Shown piece by piece: positions 17,598 to 26,137 of a stretch of DNA of 58,555 nucleotides. Every line of letters begins with the position of its first letter. Position 1 is the first letter of the stretch. The DNA is from Prevotella sp. UBA5387. Lineage in GTDB: Bacteria; Bacteroidota; Bacteroidia; Bacteroidales; Bacteroidaceae. Below the pieces are notes generated by a model. It was not told the DNA's origin and did not search any database. It was given only the letters and a program-made list of their open reading frames with translations. A program made the translations under genes and the position numbers. The stretch lies in the NCBI GenBank assembly GCA_002407775.1, contig DHOP01000063.1:1-58555 (forward strand). The letters run 5' to 3'.

Positions 17598-18590
17598 ATG
17601 GCGATATTAGCATTTCAAAAACCTGATAAAGTAGTGATGCTGGAGGCTACTGAGAGCTTCGGAAAATTTGAATTTTCTCCTCTCGAGCCTGGCTTTGGTG
17701 TTACCATTGGTAATGCCTTGCGTCGCATCCTCCTTTCATCGCTGGAAGGCTATGCTATCAACACCGTTCGTATCAGCGGTGTGGAGCATGAGTTTGCTTC
17801 AGTTCCTGGTGTGAAGGAAGATGTTACCAACATCATTTTGAATCTCAAACAAGTTCGATTCAAACAAGTAGTAGAAGAATTCGAGAACGAGAAAGTTAGT
17901 ATCACAGTAGAGAATTCAACTGAATTCAAAGCAGGTGATATCGGTAAGTATCTGACTGGATTTGAAGTGTTAAACCCTGATTTGGTGATTTGTCATTTAG
18001 ACGCAAAGGCTTCAATACAAATTGACTTGACCATCAATAAGGGACGTGGCTATGTTCCAGCTGAGGAAAACCGCCAGTTTGTAACTGATGTCAATGTACT
18101 TCCAATCGATTCTATCTACACCCCAATCCGTAATGTAAAATACTATGTGGAGCCTACTCGTGTCGAGCAAAAGACCGACTACGACAAGCTTAGCATTGAA
18201 GTTACTACGGATGGTTCCATTCACCCAAAGGATGCGCTTAATGAGGCAGCAAAGATCCTTATCTATCACTTTATGTTGTTCTCTGACGAGAAGATCACGC
18301 TTGAAAATCCCGATCAGGACAACAACCAAGAGTTTGATGAGGAAGTGTTGCACATGCGTCAGTTACTGAAGACTAAGTTGATTGACTTGAACTTAAGTGT
18401 TCGTGCTCTCAACTGTCTTAAGGCAGCTGATGTAGAGACTCTTGGAGATCTCGTTCAGTACAATAAGACTGACCTCTTGAAGTTCCGCAACTTTGGTAAG
18501 AAATCGCTCTCAGAGCTTGATGATTTGCTTGAGAGTCTGAATCTGTCGTTTGGAACCGACATTTCAAAATATAAATTAGATAAAGAGTAA
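17598..18590 (+). CDS. rpoA: RNA polymerase alpha subunit
   Basis: Alpha dimerises to start RNA polymerase assembly and contacts promoters and activators through its C-terminal domain. The 330-residue protein has the N-terminal domain with EPGFGVTIGNALRRILLSS (about residues 31-49). After a linker comes the C-terminal domain with NCLKAADVETLGDLV and RNFGKKSLSELDDLLESL. It lies between rpsD and rplQ as expected. Confidence 0.98.
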   Translation: MAILAFQKPDKVVMLEATESFGKFEFSPLEPGFGVTIGNALRRILLSSLEGYAINTVRISGVEHEFASVPGVKEDVTNIILNLKQVRFKQVVEEFENEKVSITVENSTEFKAGDIGKYLTGFEVLNPDLVICHLDAKASIQIDLTINKGRGYVPAEENRQFVTDVNVLPIDSIYTPIRNVKYYVEPTRVEQKTDYDKLSIEVTTDGSIHPKDALNEAAKILIYHFMLFSDEKITLENPDQDNNQEFDEEVLHMRQLLKTKLIDLNLSVRALNCLKAADVETLGDLVQYNKTDLLKFRNFGKKSLSELDDLLESLNLSFGTDISKYKLDKE

Positions 18591-18654
18591 GTCGTTACTG
18601 AAGACTTTAACGTCTTCAGCTAATGATACTGCTCATTATAAGTAAAAAGAAAAA

Positions 18655-19176
18655 ATGAGACATAATAAAAAATTCAACCATCTGGGTCGTACTGCATCAC
18701 ATCGTGCCAGCATGCTTTCAAACATGGCAACGAGCTTGATCATGCACAAAAGAATCACTACGACTCTCGCAAAGGCTAAGGCTCTAAAGAAATATGTAGA
18801 GCCACTGATTACTCGTTCTAAGAATGATACCACGACAAGTCGTCGTGTAGTGTTTCGATATCTGCAAGATAAGTATGCAGTGAAGGAACTCTTCGGAGAT
18901 GTTGCTGCTAAGGTCGGTGACCGTCCTGGAGGCTATACGCGTATTATCAAGTTGGGTACCCGTCAAGGTGATGCTGCTGAAATTGCTTTCATTGAGCTAG
19001 TAGACTTTGATGACAACATGGCTAAGACACCTAAGGGTGAGAAGAAGACCCGTCGTAGCCGTCGTACAAAGAGTGCAGCTGATACTGTTGCTACCGAAGA
19101 AGTAGCTTCTGTTGTAGAAGAGACAGAAACTGCAACTGACGAAGTTGTTAAGGTAAACGAGACAACAGAGGCCTAA
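18655..19176 (+). CDS. rplQ: 50S ribosomal protein L17 with acidic C-terminal extension
   Basis: L17 surrounds the tunnel exit. Residues 1 to about 118 are the usual protein (MRHNKKFNHLGRTASHRASM, then GYTRIIKLGTRQGDAAEIAF). A tail of some 50 residues follows: first basic (KKTRRSRRTKS), then rich in Glu, Thr and Val. The total of 173 residues exceeds the roughly 120-130 of E. coli-type L17. It is the last gene of the superoperon; a perfect terminator follows at 19214. Confidence 0.96.
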   Translation: MRHNKKFNHLGRTASHRASMLSNMATSLIMHKRITTTLAKAKALKKYVEPLITRSKNDTTTSRRVVFRYLQDKYAVKELFGDVAAKVGDRPGGYTRIIKLGTRQGDAAEIAFIELVDFDDNMAKTPKGEKKTRRSRRTKSAADTVATEEVASVVEETETATDEVVKVNETTEA

Positions 19177-19213
19177 AGGCTGAAAAATAGAAGATTTTAT
19201 TCTATTTATATAT

Positions 19214-19250
19214 AAATCTCCAACCTATATAGGTTGGAGATTTTTATTTA
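19214..19250 (+). terminator. Intrinsic terminator of the ribosomal superoperon
   Basis: A perfect 13-bp stem (19214-19226 with 19231-19243) surrounds the loop ATAT and runs into a T-rich tract. It lies 37 bases after the rplQ stop. Confidence 0.92.
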
Positions 19251-19327
19251 CTCTATAATTGGGAGTAATGGAAATGGACATTTGGCAGTCTGAAACCTCT
19301 TGAATGTTTATTATACCTATAATTGTA

Positions 19328-19362
19328 TAACTTGAGTTGTATTAGTACACTAACTCAAGTTA
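19328..19362. repeat. Inverted repeat near the IS30 remnant
   Basis: TAACTTGAGTT (19328-19338) and AACTCAAGTTA (19352-19362) are perfect inverse complements with a 13-base loop. No T run follows. It lies in the gene-free 330 bases between the rplQ terminator and the transposase remnant. The rest of that stretch holds a GC-rich island with further self-complementarity (19466-19520). Confidence 0.55.
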
Positions 19363-19541
19363 CATCACCTATTGGAGTTATGTAAAATCCACCTTCAGTG
19401 ATTTGCCTTCCGCGTATTCCAAATTGAAGTGCAACATTCTTGAGTTTTAGCCAACTATGAAAAACACCGCGGGGTTCTGCCTCGCGGCCGGGGGCAGAAG
19501 GCCTCGGAGAGCGTCGAGGGATTTCTTAAGCAATACATAGA

Positions 19542-19565
19542 GGAGGAGGACTTGAGTCCTCCTCC
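19542..19565 (+). repeat. 11-bp hairpin upstream of transposase remnant
   Basis: GGAGGAGGACT (19542-19552) pairs perfectly with AGTCCTCCTCC (19555-19565) around a two-base loop. Some insertion sequences carry a stable hairpin ahead of the transposase start that limits expression by outside transcripts. That role is inferred here. Confidence 0.55.
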
Positions 19566-19592
19566 GTAAGATTAATTAATTTTGTGTTGCAA

Positions 19593-20057
19593 ATGTATAA
19601 ACAATTAACCTCGGAGCAAAGATACACAATAAGCGTGTTGCCCAAAAGAAAATGTCCCTTAGTTTTTATTGCGGAGACTATCGGGGTAAGCGTGGGCACC
19701 GTCTCTCGCGAGATAAGGCGTAATTCCAACTCCAAGGGAGTGGTAAGCTTGATCAAGGCCTCGGGACTCAGGACGAGAACTATCACGACCGACGACGGGA
19801 CCGAGTTCGCGGCGCATGAGGCTATCGCCAGGGAGTTAAAAACCATCGTTTACTTCGCGCACCCCTACTCTCCGTGGGAGAAAGGAGCAATGGAGAACGC
19901 CAACGGGCTCGTTAGACAATATATTCCAAAGTAAACCGACTTCAGAGGAGTCTCGCATCGCATGGTTAGACAAATCATGGACAAAATCAATAACAGACCA
20001 AGGAAAAAGAATGAATTCTATAAACCAATAGAAATGATTGGAAAAATATTTCCATAA
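19593..20057 (+). pseudogene. IS30-family transposase remnant with internal deletion
   Basis: Translation from 19593 gives an N-terminal helix-turn-helix segment typical of IS30 transposases (MYKQLTSEQRYTISVL, then IAETIGVSVGTVSREIRRNS). After only about ten residues it jumps to the C-terminal catalytic part (DDGTEFAAHEAIA, then PYSPWEKGAMENANGLVRQY). The first catalytic Asp region and roughly half the usual 300-plus residues are missing. An in-frame TAA at 19932 interrupts it, after which the family tail continues in the same frame (KINNRPRKK) to a stop at 20057. The element is more GC-rich than its surroundings, suggesting acquisition. It cannot encode an active transposase. Confidence 0.85.
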
Positions 20058-20591
20058 CTTTGCACTTGCTTATAGAATCCACCCCGAGTCCAAGACAATG
20101 CAAATGCAAATTGTCATTGGAGGAATCTACGTGGACGGAACATATCTTCAGGAACTGCTTTACATGAACAATCATGACATTCAGTATTCAACACACGTTC
20201 CACTACTCATCCAGACAGTTAGCAACTAGAGATCTTTTCTTGTATATATTTCTTAGATTTTAGACCTTCCTGAATTAGAGTGATAACTAGCTTATATATA
20301 CGGGCATAGTCGATGGATACTTACATGCTCTATTGCACTCTGCAATAGAGCGTTTTTATTAATTGTAGCAAGTAATCTAATTTGTTACACTATTTCATTT
20401 TGAAAAAGATGCGCATATATTTCAAATGATAGAATATATATTGCCTGTTTTGTCATATAATTTTCGCTTCAGAAGTATAGATGATATCATTCATATTTGA
20501 TGCTCATAACATAATTTATATCTTCTATAGTTTGCACTAGGCCCCGAAAAAGTCTTTTGCTGATTCTCAAGTTGTAATAGATAATTATGAT
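20058..20591. other. Gene-free AT-rich stretch downstream of the IS remnant
   Basis: TTGCACTT near 20060 is the inverse of AAGTGCAA near 19427 and could mark the ends of the old insertion, but only eight bases match. A 63-codon frame at 20038-20229 shows no recognisable family. The only other clear structure is the terminator-like hairpin at 20327. Confidence 0.4.
20327..20357 (+). terminator. Intrinsic terminator
   Basis: GCTCTATTGC (20327-20336) pairs with GCAATAGAGC (20342-20351) around a five-base loop and is followed by GTTTTT. No intact gene precedes it closely, so it may once have terminated IS-associated transcription. Confidence 0.75.
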
Positions 20592-20599
20592 TATCTTTG
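20592..20599 (+). promoter_or_regulatory. Promoter abutting the acetyltransferase start
   Basis: TATCTTTG is a good -7 element and is only four bases (TACC) from the ATG at 20604. With Bacteroidetes spacing, transcription would begin at or next to the start codon, giving a leaderless or near-leaderless mRNA. Confidence 0.65.
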
Positions 20600-20603
20600 T
20601 ACC

Positions 20604-21158
20604 ATGAAGACAGAATTTCAAAAGATGCGATCTGAAGAACTCTATGATTTTAGAGACTCTGAGATTTTGGGTAGTTTGTACCATGCGAAGGAAGCGTGTC
20701 TGAGGCTTAACATGTTAACCCTTTCCTCGTCTGAGTATCGTTCTGCACTTCGTGAGGTAATCCCCAATGTACCTGATAATACGGCTGTATGCCCACCATT
20801 CCAGTGCGACCATGGTAATGGTATTATTCTTGGGGAGAACACCTTCATTAATTACGGGTGCGTTATTTTAGATGGTGCATTGGTTTCTATTGGCCATGAT
20901 GTGAAGATTGGGCCAACTTGTCAATTGCTTACACCTCAACATCCTGTTGATTACATGGAACGTCGCGGTACATGCGAGACTTCTCATCCTATAGTCATAG
21001 GGGACGATACGTGGCTAGGTGGTGGAGTAATCGTTTGCCCAGGTGTGACGATTGGTTGTCGTTGCATAATCGCTGCCGGAAGTGTGGTCATTCGTGACAT
21101 TCCTGATGATTGTATGGCTGCTGGTAATCCAGCCGTAGTAAAAAAACATTTGCGGTGA
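20604..21158 (+). CDS. Hexapeptide-repeat O-acetyltransferase (Maa/LacA/NodL type)
   Basis: The 184-residue protein belongs to the left-handed beta-helix acetyltransferases that move acetyl from acetyl-CoA to a sugar hydroxyl. The N terminus MKTEFQKMRSEELYDF aligns with the start of maltose acetyltransferases, which supports the ATG at 20604. FQCDHGNGIILGENTFINYG, the catalytic-loop histidine in TPQHPVDY and the GDDTWLGGGVIVCPGVTIG coils follow. The precise acceptor is unknown. A secreted GH28 hydrolase gene begins 82 bases downstream without its own clear promoter, so the two may be co-transcribed. Confidence 0.88.
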   Translation: MKTEFQKMRSEELYDFRDSEILGSLYHAKEACLRLNMLTLSSSEYRSALREVIPNVPDNTAVCPPFQCDHGNGIILGENTFINYGCVILDGALVSIGHDVKIGPTCQLLTPQHPVDYMERRGTCETSHPIVIGDDTWLGGGVIVCPGVTIGCRCIIAAGSVVIRDIPDDCMAAGNPAVVKKHLR

Positions 21159-21240
21159 TATATTTCTAAAAAACCTCATCAGTATGGCACTTTATTTAAT
21201 ACAAACAAACTAACAACTTATATCATATCAATTTCTATTT

Positions 21241-22683
21241 ATGAAACAAATCATTTATATACTATTCTTGTTATTTGCTTCGATGCCTTCTATGGCTGCA
21301 GATTATAATGTACGTGATTTTGGCGCTAAGGGCGATGGTACTACGCTTGATTCCCACGCTATCAATGACGCAATCTCGGCGGCTGTTACGAAAGGTGGTG
21401 GAAGGGTAGTTTTACCTACTGGAACTTACCTGTCTGGTACTATTCGAATGAAAAGCAATATTGAGCTTCATTTGGAGGCTGGTGCTATTTTGCTTGCAAC
21501 TGAGGATAAATTGGCTTATGACAAAAGTGAACCTTTCAACTTTCCGGAGTATCAAGACGGAGGTCATACCTATTTCCACAATAGTCTTATTTGGGCAGAA
21601 GGAGGACAAAATATTTCTATAACAGGTCCCGGCATGATTGATGGTAGTGGCTTGACAAAGAAGGATACAGAACGCGCTGGCAATGTCCAGGGTGGAAGCA
21701 TCGGTACAGGTGACAAGGCTATTGCATTGAAGCAATGTAGTAATGTAATCATCCGTGACCTTACTATTTTTCGTGGAGGTCATTTCGCTATCATCGTTAC
21801 TGGTTGTGAACGCGGAAACATTGATAATGTGACCATAGATACCAACCGAGACGGAATTGACATAGATTGCTGTAAGTTTTTTACCGTAAGTAATTGTAAA
21901 GTCAATACACCTAATGATGATGCCATTGTACTGAAGTCTAGCTATGCCTTGAAGCGTGCTGTTACTACGGAACATATTCTCATCAACAACTGTTTGGTGA
22001 CGGGGTATAAGTTGGGTACATTTCTAGATGGTACACGTGTTCCTGAGCAGGTGAACTGGGTGTGTGGCCGCATCAAGTTAGGTACGGAAAGCAATGGTGG
22101 TTATCGAAATATTGCTATTTCTAATTGCACTTTCATGTACTCTTCTGGAATAGCCTTGGAGGAGGTTGACCAAGGGCGTATGGAGAACATTATCGTGACG
22201 AATTTGTCCATGTCTCATGTGCACCATTATCCCATTTATATTACCACAGGTTGTCGTAATCGAGGCCCTAAGGAGATTATCTCACCAAGTTATGGCGGTG
22301 ATATCATGGTAAGTAATGTTATAGCTCAGGATTGTGACTCATTAGCGGGTATCATCGTCACTGGAATGCCAGATGAGCCATTGCAGAACATCTCTCTTAG
22401 CAATATCCGCATTAGCTATCGTGGTGGAGGTACTGTAGACTTACGCGATCGAGATTATCGTGAGCAGAGCACTAATTACCCTGAACCCCGTTGGGCTGGT
22501 CCGACCCCTGCATACGGTTTGTTTGCTAGACATGTAAATGGCCTTTCTGTGAGTGATGTAAAATTCACCACGGAAAAACCAGATTATCGCCATTGTATTA
22601 TCCTTGATAATGTTAAAGGTGATGATATTCGTCACGTTACTGGCCCGGTTGAGCAAAGTGCCCAATTCTTGGTTAGACGTTAA
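21241..22683 (+). CDS. Secreted glycoside hydrolase family 28 (polygalacturonase-like)
   Basis: GH28 enzymes are right-handed beta-helix hydrolases of pectin and related galacturonans. This 480-residue protein begins with a signal peptide (MKQIIYILFLLFASMPSMAA) and the DFGAKGDG motif common to the fold. The catalytic aspartates lie in NRDGIDID and PNDDAIVLKS (about residue 224), and the substrate-binding RIK tripeptide is present (about residue 276, GRIKLGTESNGG). The GHG motif of fungal enzymes is not obvious, which fits exo-acting or rhamnogalacturonan-type members. Location is probably periplasm or cell surface. Exact substrate is unknown. Confidence 0.88.
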   Translation: MKQIIYILFLLFASMPSMAADYNVRDFGAKGDGTTLDSHAINDAISAAVTKGGGRVVLPTGTYLSGTIRMKSNIELHLEAGAILLATEDKLAYDKSEPFNFPEYQDGGHTYFHNSLIWAEGGQNISITGPGMIDGSGLTKKDTERAGNVQGGSIGTGDKAIALKQCSNVIIRDLTIFRGGHFAIIVTGCERGNIDNVTIDTNRDGIDIDCCKFFTVSNCKVNTPNDDAIVLKSSYALKRAVTTEHILINNCLVTGYKLGTFLDGTRVPEQVNWVCGRIKLGTESNGGYRNIAISNCTFMYSSGIALEEVDQGRMENIIVTNLSMSHVHHYPIYITTGCRNRGPKEIISPSYGGDIMVSNVIAQDCDSLAGIIVTGMPDEPLQNISLSNIRISYRGGGTVDLRDRDYREQSTNYPEPRWAGPTPAYGLFARHVNGLSVSDVKFTTEKPDYRHCIILDNVKGDDIRHVTGPVEQSAQFLVRR

Positions 22684-22687
22684 CGTA

Positions 22688-22720
22688 ATATAAGCAAACA
22701 TTGGTTTGCTTATATTTTTA
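22688..22720 (+). terminator. Terminator after the GH28 gene
   Basis: ATATAAGCAAAC (22688-22699) pairs perfectly with GTTTGCTTATAT (22704-22715) around ATTG and is followed by a T run. The next 310 bases, up to the convergent hemerythrin gene at 23035, hold no recognisable gene or strong structure. Confidence 0.88.
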
Positions 22721-23034
22721 TAGTCTAGACTCAAGTTAGTTGCGAACCAAGGGCAGGTTAAAAGGCAAGTAAAAAAAAAATCAAAAAGTGGCATATGGCA
22801 CGATATCTTGTAAAGTTATTGATGCCTTATTGTTCGCATAAAAGTTTTTACATCAGGGTAGCGAAAATGTTTTTTCTGTGAATGAATTTTTCAAAAAATT
22901 ATAAAGTGAAATAATATAGTTCATTTTTTTCTTTCTCATACCCAGCTAATCCTGTTGTAGTAAAATAAACTCTTTAGTGCAAATAAATCAGTGCAAATTT
23001 GCTTGTACTTCCTTTTCTATATAGATATGAGCCT

Positions 23035-23451
23035 TTATTGCTTTAGAGTTTTGGCATCAACATCGATTATATGACCAATTAACCACTTTCTCAGAAACGT
23101 GGTAATCTGATTTAGCAGAACAAGATTTTTGTACTCGTTGTCTATCATAAATTTTGTTATTCTCTTCTTGAATAATTCATGTTGATTGATTTGTAATTCA
23201 ATATTTGGCAAATTCTCCCGGTGCATGATCTCTTCTTCGGTATGGAAGTGATAAACCGAGTATCTTTTTAACTCATTTAGTTCAGCAAGAATCTTATCAC
23301 TGTTATCTTCTTCTTTGCTCAGAGAGATTAACTCATTAAAAATGTCAAGAAGAATCTTATGTTGCTCATCAACTTCAGGGATTCCTATCACTAATGAATC
23401 GTTCCAATGAATTTTATTTATTGATTGATTATTTAAAGCGTCCATGTTCAA
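23035..23451 (-). CDS. Bacteriohemerythrin-like protein with an altered iron ligand
   Basis: Hemerythrins are four-helix bundles binding a di-iron site that senses or carries O2. In this 138-residue protein I see His31 (VDEQH), His68 and Glu72 (HFHTE), His91 (NQHELF), and His127 with Asp132 (GHIIDVD). By spacing from His68, the fourth-position histidine of the canonical HxxxH pair is Gln87 (QINQH). The site therefore lacks one ligand or uses another. The gene is the last of a minus-strand cluster with a GT2 synthase and YaiO-like barrel, 17 bases after the GT2 stop. It may tune that system to oxygen, which is inference. Confidence 0.88.
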   Translation of the reverse strand: MNMDALNNQSINKIHWNDSLVIGIPEVDEQHKILLDIFNELISLSKEEDNSDKILAELNELKRYSVYHFHTEEEIMHRENLPNIELQINQHELFKKRITKFMIDNEYKNLVLLNQITTFLRKWLIGHIIDVDAKTLKQ

Positions 23452-23468
23452 TATATTTTATATCTGAT

Positions 23469-24902
23469 TTAATTTGTTTTCTTTGCGGCGAATCCAGTTC
23501 GTGTCATGGTTCCCCAGCCTTTCTTATTCCTTTTGAAAAAATAATCAAAATTACCCGTTAAAGAGAAATAGAAGTTAGCAGGCTGATATATTATCATTTC
23601 CAGAAATATATAAAGGAAAGCAAGGAGCATATATTTAATTCCGCGATATTTATAATAAGTATATGCTTCTATATAGATAGCAATTGTTGAAAATAACAGG
23701 GAAAATGTAATCACAAAAAGAATAATTAATGCCATAATTTTAATGTTATACATATTGAATACTACAAGAAGAAGAAGGAAGAGTATTCCTGTCAATTCAA
23801 TGATGGGGGTAAGCCATTCATATATTACCCAGTAAGGAAAGCTGGCTAAGCCTACAATCCCATACTTAGGATTAAAAAACATACTTCTATGCTTCTTAAT
23901 AGTATCAATAGCGCCACGTGTCCATCTGTTTCTCTGTCTAGATAGAATTTTATATGACTCTGGAACTTCAGTCCAACAAAGAGGATCGGGAATAAAGGCC
24001 ACACGGTGTTTTACTCCAGCCTCATACATATACTTGCGCATTCTTACAACAAGTTCCAAATCTTCTCCTACGGTTGTTTTGTCGTAACCTCCTACCTTAA
24101 TCACTACGTCTCGGTCGAATAGGCCGAATGCCCCTGAAACCATGAGGAGTCCATTTAATTTCGTCCATGCCATTCGTCCAATAGTAAATGCCCTAAGATA
24201 TTCCATGACCTGAAATCTTGCCCAAAAATTTTTAGGGTAATTTACCTTCACGATTGTTCCATGTGCAACTTCACATGAGTTTGCCACTCGTACGACCCCA
24301 CCAGAGACAATGACCTTATGCGTGGGATCATCTATAAACGGCCTCACCATCTTTAAGATGGCATCCGGCTCAATGATGCAATCCACGTCGATAGCAAGAA
24401 ACAAATCTTTTCGGGAGACATTGATACCTGAGTTGAGCGCATCAGCTTTTCCGCCATTCTCCTTGTCAACTACTAGAAGATTGTGATAAGCAGGATTGTT
24501 TGACTGATAAATCCCTCTTATCTTGGCGCAAGGAATCTTCAAGTCATAAGCTCTTTCAACCTTGATTAGACCAAAATGTTGTATGATTGTTGCTAGTGTG
24601 TTGTCTTTACTTCCATCATTTACGATGATAATTTCAAAGTCAAGATATTGTAAGGACAGCAAACATTTTATATTTTCAACGATTGTTTTTTCCTCATTAT
24701 AGGCAGGTGCAATAATCGATACTGAAGGCAGTTTAGGAAAAGATAGCAATGATCTGTAATCAAAGTTTTTGGTCTTTCTAATATGCTTCATAACTTCCAT
24801 AATAGACAAACTAAGTGTCACTATATATAATACAAATAGTGACCCAGAAAAGAGGAAGAACAAATCGTTTAAAAAAACATTCCAAAATTCAAAGTTCATC
24901 AA
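23469..24902 (-). CDS. Processive family 2 glycosyltransferase (PgaC/hyaluronan synthase-like)
   Basis: The 477-residue membrane protein has a transmembrane helix at about residues 12-36, a GT-A domain and further hydrophobic helices at about 362-383, 388-412 and 422-441. Catalytic motifs are complete: Asp96 (VNDGS), the DxD at 172-174 (IDVDC), the acidic GED at 279-281 and QxxRW at 323-327 (QRNRW). This combination is known from synthases that polymerise and extrude beta-linked polysaccharides such as poly-GlcNAc, hyaluronan or cellulose. No PilZ domain is present. The gene starts 8 bases after the solenoid membrane protein gene. The polymer is not predictable. Confidence 0.9.
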   Translation of the reverse strand: MMNFEFWNVFLNDLFFLFSGSLFVLYIVTLSLSIMEVMKHIRKTKNFDYRSLLSFPKLPSVSIIAPAYNEEKTIVENIKCLLSLQYLDFEIIIVNDGSKDNTLATIIQHFGLIKVERAYDLKIPCAKIRGIYQSNNPAYHNLLVVDKENGGKADALNSGINVSRKDLFLAIDVDCIIEPDAILKMVRPFIDDPTHKVIVSGGVVRVANSCEVAHGTIVKVNYPKNFWARFQVMEYLRAFTIGRMAWTKLNGLLMVSGAFGLFDRDVVIKVGGYDKTTVGEDLELVVRMRKYMYEAGVKHRVAFIPDPLCWTEVPESYKILSRQRNRWTRGAIDTIKKHRSMFFNPKYGIVGLASFPYWVIYEWLTPIIELTGILFLLLLVVFNMYNIKIMALIILFVITFSLLFSTIAIYIEAYTYYKYRGIKYMLLAFLYIFLEMIIYQPANFYFSLTGNFDYFFKRNKKGWGTMTRTGFAAKKTN

Positions 24903-24910
24903 TCTATATG

Positions 24911-26137
24911 TTACAAGTTTAAATCCAATACCTCGTCACAAGCCATTTTAACTAAGGGATCCGTAGAGTTTTTCAACGTGACAACCTTTATCATATCAAT
25001 AGTAAGAAGATTCCTCAAAGCCTCTGTTTTAAACTTGATAGGCTCATTGATGGCGACCCATTCCAGAAACTCAATTGCATAACCTGTATCAGTCGACTTC
25101 GGGACAGTTTCGATGATACTGAGTTTTCCCCTTTCTGTTGTATTGTTGTATGTATTCCTCAAATACACAAAGTCTGTATGGTCTTCAGCAAATATTGAAA
25201 AAGTGAGGATTGCTTCTTCCTTAACATTTGCATCATCAGATTCTATATACTTCTTAATATCATCCTTATATTCTTCTTTTTGGTGCAATCGTGACAATAT
25301 CATACCTAGAATTAGCATTCCTTTATTATTTGAATACAACAATGCCTTGTATGGAATTCTCCTGATGCTGTCTTTTTCAATATTATCAATAATCACATTT
25401 ACTTCCCACAAGGAGATGCACACGTTGTTATTGATTAGTTGGATCAAGTTCGCAAAGGTGTCTAGTCTTACAAGCGTAACTAATGCATCAGTGTGGAGCA
25501 ATTTATTGCTTTCCCTATTGGCCAGTCGAATTATATACTTTTCAAACCCATGAATCTTAAACTCTGCGATAATATTCAGTGCGATAGTCTTATGCTTGTA
25601 ATAAGGCGAAAGTAAATAACTTCTTATAAAGCTGATATGAATTAGTTCCGCAAAAAGTTGCTCAGTAGCACAGTCCAATTTCCCTATTGTCTGATGATGA
25701 ATTTGCAAAAGAATGTCAATGATTAGTATTCTGGAGTAATCATTTTGCACATATTTTTTAAATGCTTCCATTCTTCTTATCTTCTCATTCTCAGATAAAA
25801 ACTCTTTTGTGAAGATGAAATTGAGCAAATATGTGGTATAGAACTCCATGTATTTATTGTATATTCTCTCTTTAATTCTTTTATCTAATGCGTTATAAAC
25901 GGTGATAATGAAGACTAATCCTGTAAGAAAAAGAAATATAAAAACAAAGTATTCCAGATAATAGAACCAAGTTGTAAAGTAAACACGTTCGAAATAGAAT
26001 ATGTTTTTATAGAGATGTCCACCAATAGAGAATTCTGGAACAGAATAACAATAGCCCCCATATCCTATAAGAACAATAATGGCCAAATAAAAAAGCCTTA
26101 TGCCCCAATATTCTAAATAGAACTTTAGTGTTCTCAT
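24911..26137 (-). CDS. Membrane protein with HEAT-like alpha-solenoid
   Basis: The 408-residue protein has two N-terminal transmembrane helices (about residues 12-30 and 59-81). An almost wholly helical cytoplasmic part follows, with repeated short helix pairs of HEAT/armadillo character, such as DANVKEEAILTFSIF and PIKFKTEALRNLL. No enzymatic motif is seen. It overlaps the YaiO-like gene by four bases (ATGA) and precedes the GT2 gene by 8 bases, so all three are probably made in fixed proportion. I infer a scaffold or co-polymerase role for the synthase, taking the place of PgaD-type partners. HEAT assignment is by pattern only. Confidence 0.75.
   Translation of the reverse strand: MRTLKFYLEYWGIRLFYLAIIVLIGYGGYCYSVPEFSIGGHLYKNIFYFERVYFTTWFYYLEYFVFIFLFLTGLVFIITVYNALDKRIKERIYNKYMEFYTTYLLNFIFTKEFLSENEKIRRMEAFKKYVQNDYSRILIIDILLQIHHQTIGKLDCATEQLFAELIHISFIRSYLLSPYYKHKTIALNIIAEFKIHGFEKYIIRLANRESNKLLHTDALVTLVRLDTFANLIQLINNNVCISLWEVNVIIDNIEKDSIRRIPYKALLYSNNKGMLILGMILSRLHQKEEYKDDIKKYIESDDANVKEEAILTFSIFAEDHTDFVYLRNTYNNTTERGKLSIIETVPKSTDTGYAIEFLEWVAINEPIKFKTEALRNLLTIDMIKVVTLKNSTDPLVKMACDEVLDLNL

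Noticed and set aside
20038..20229. 63-codon frame after the IS30 remnant
   Set aside because: It overlaps the transposase tail in another frame, and no known family or promoter supports it.
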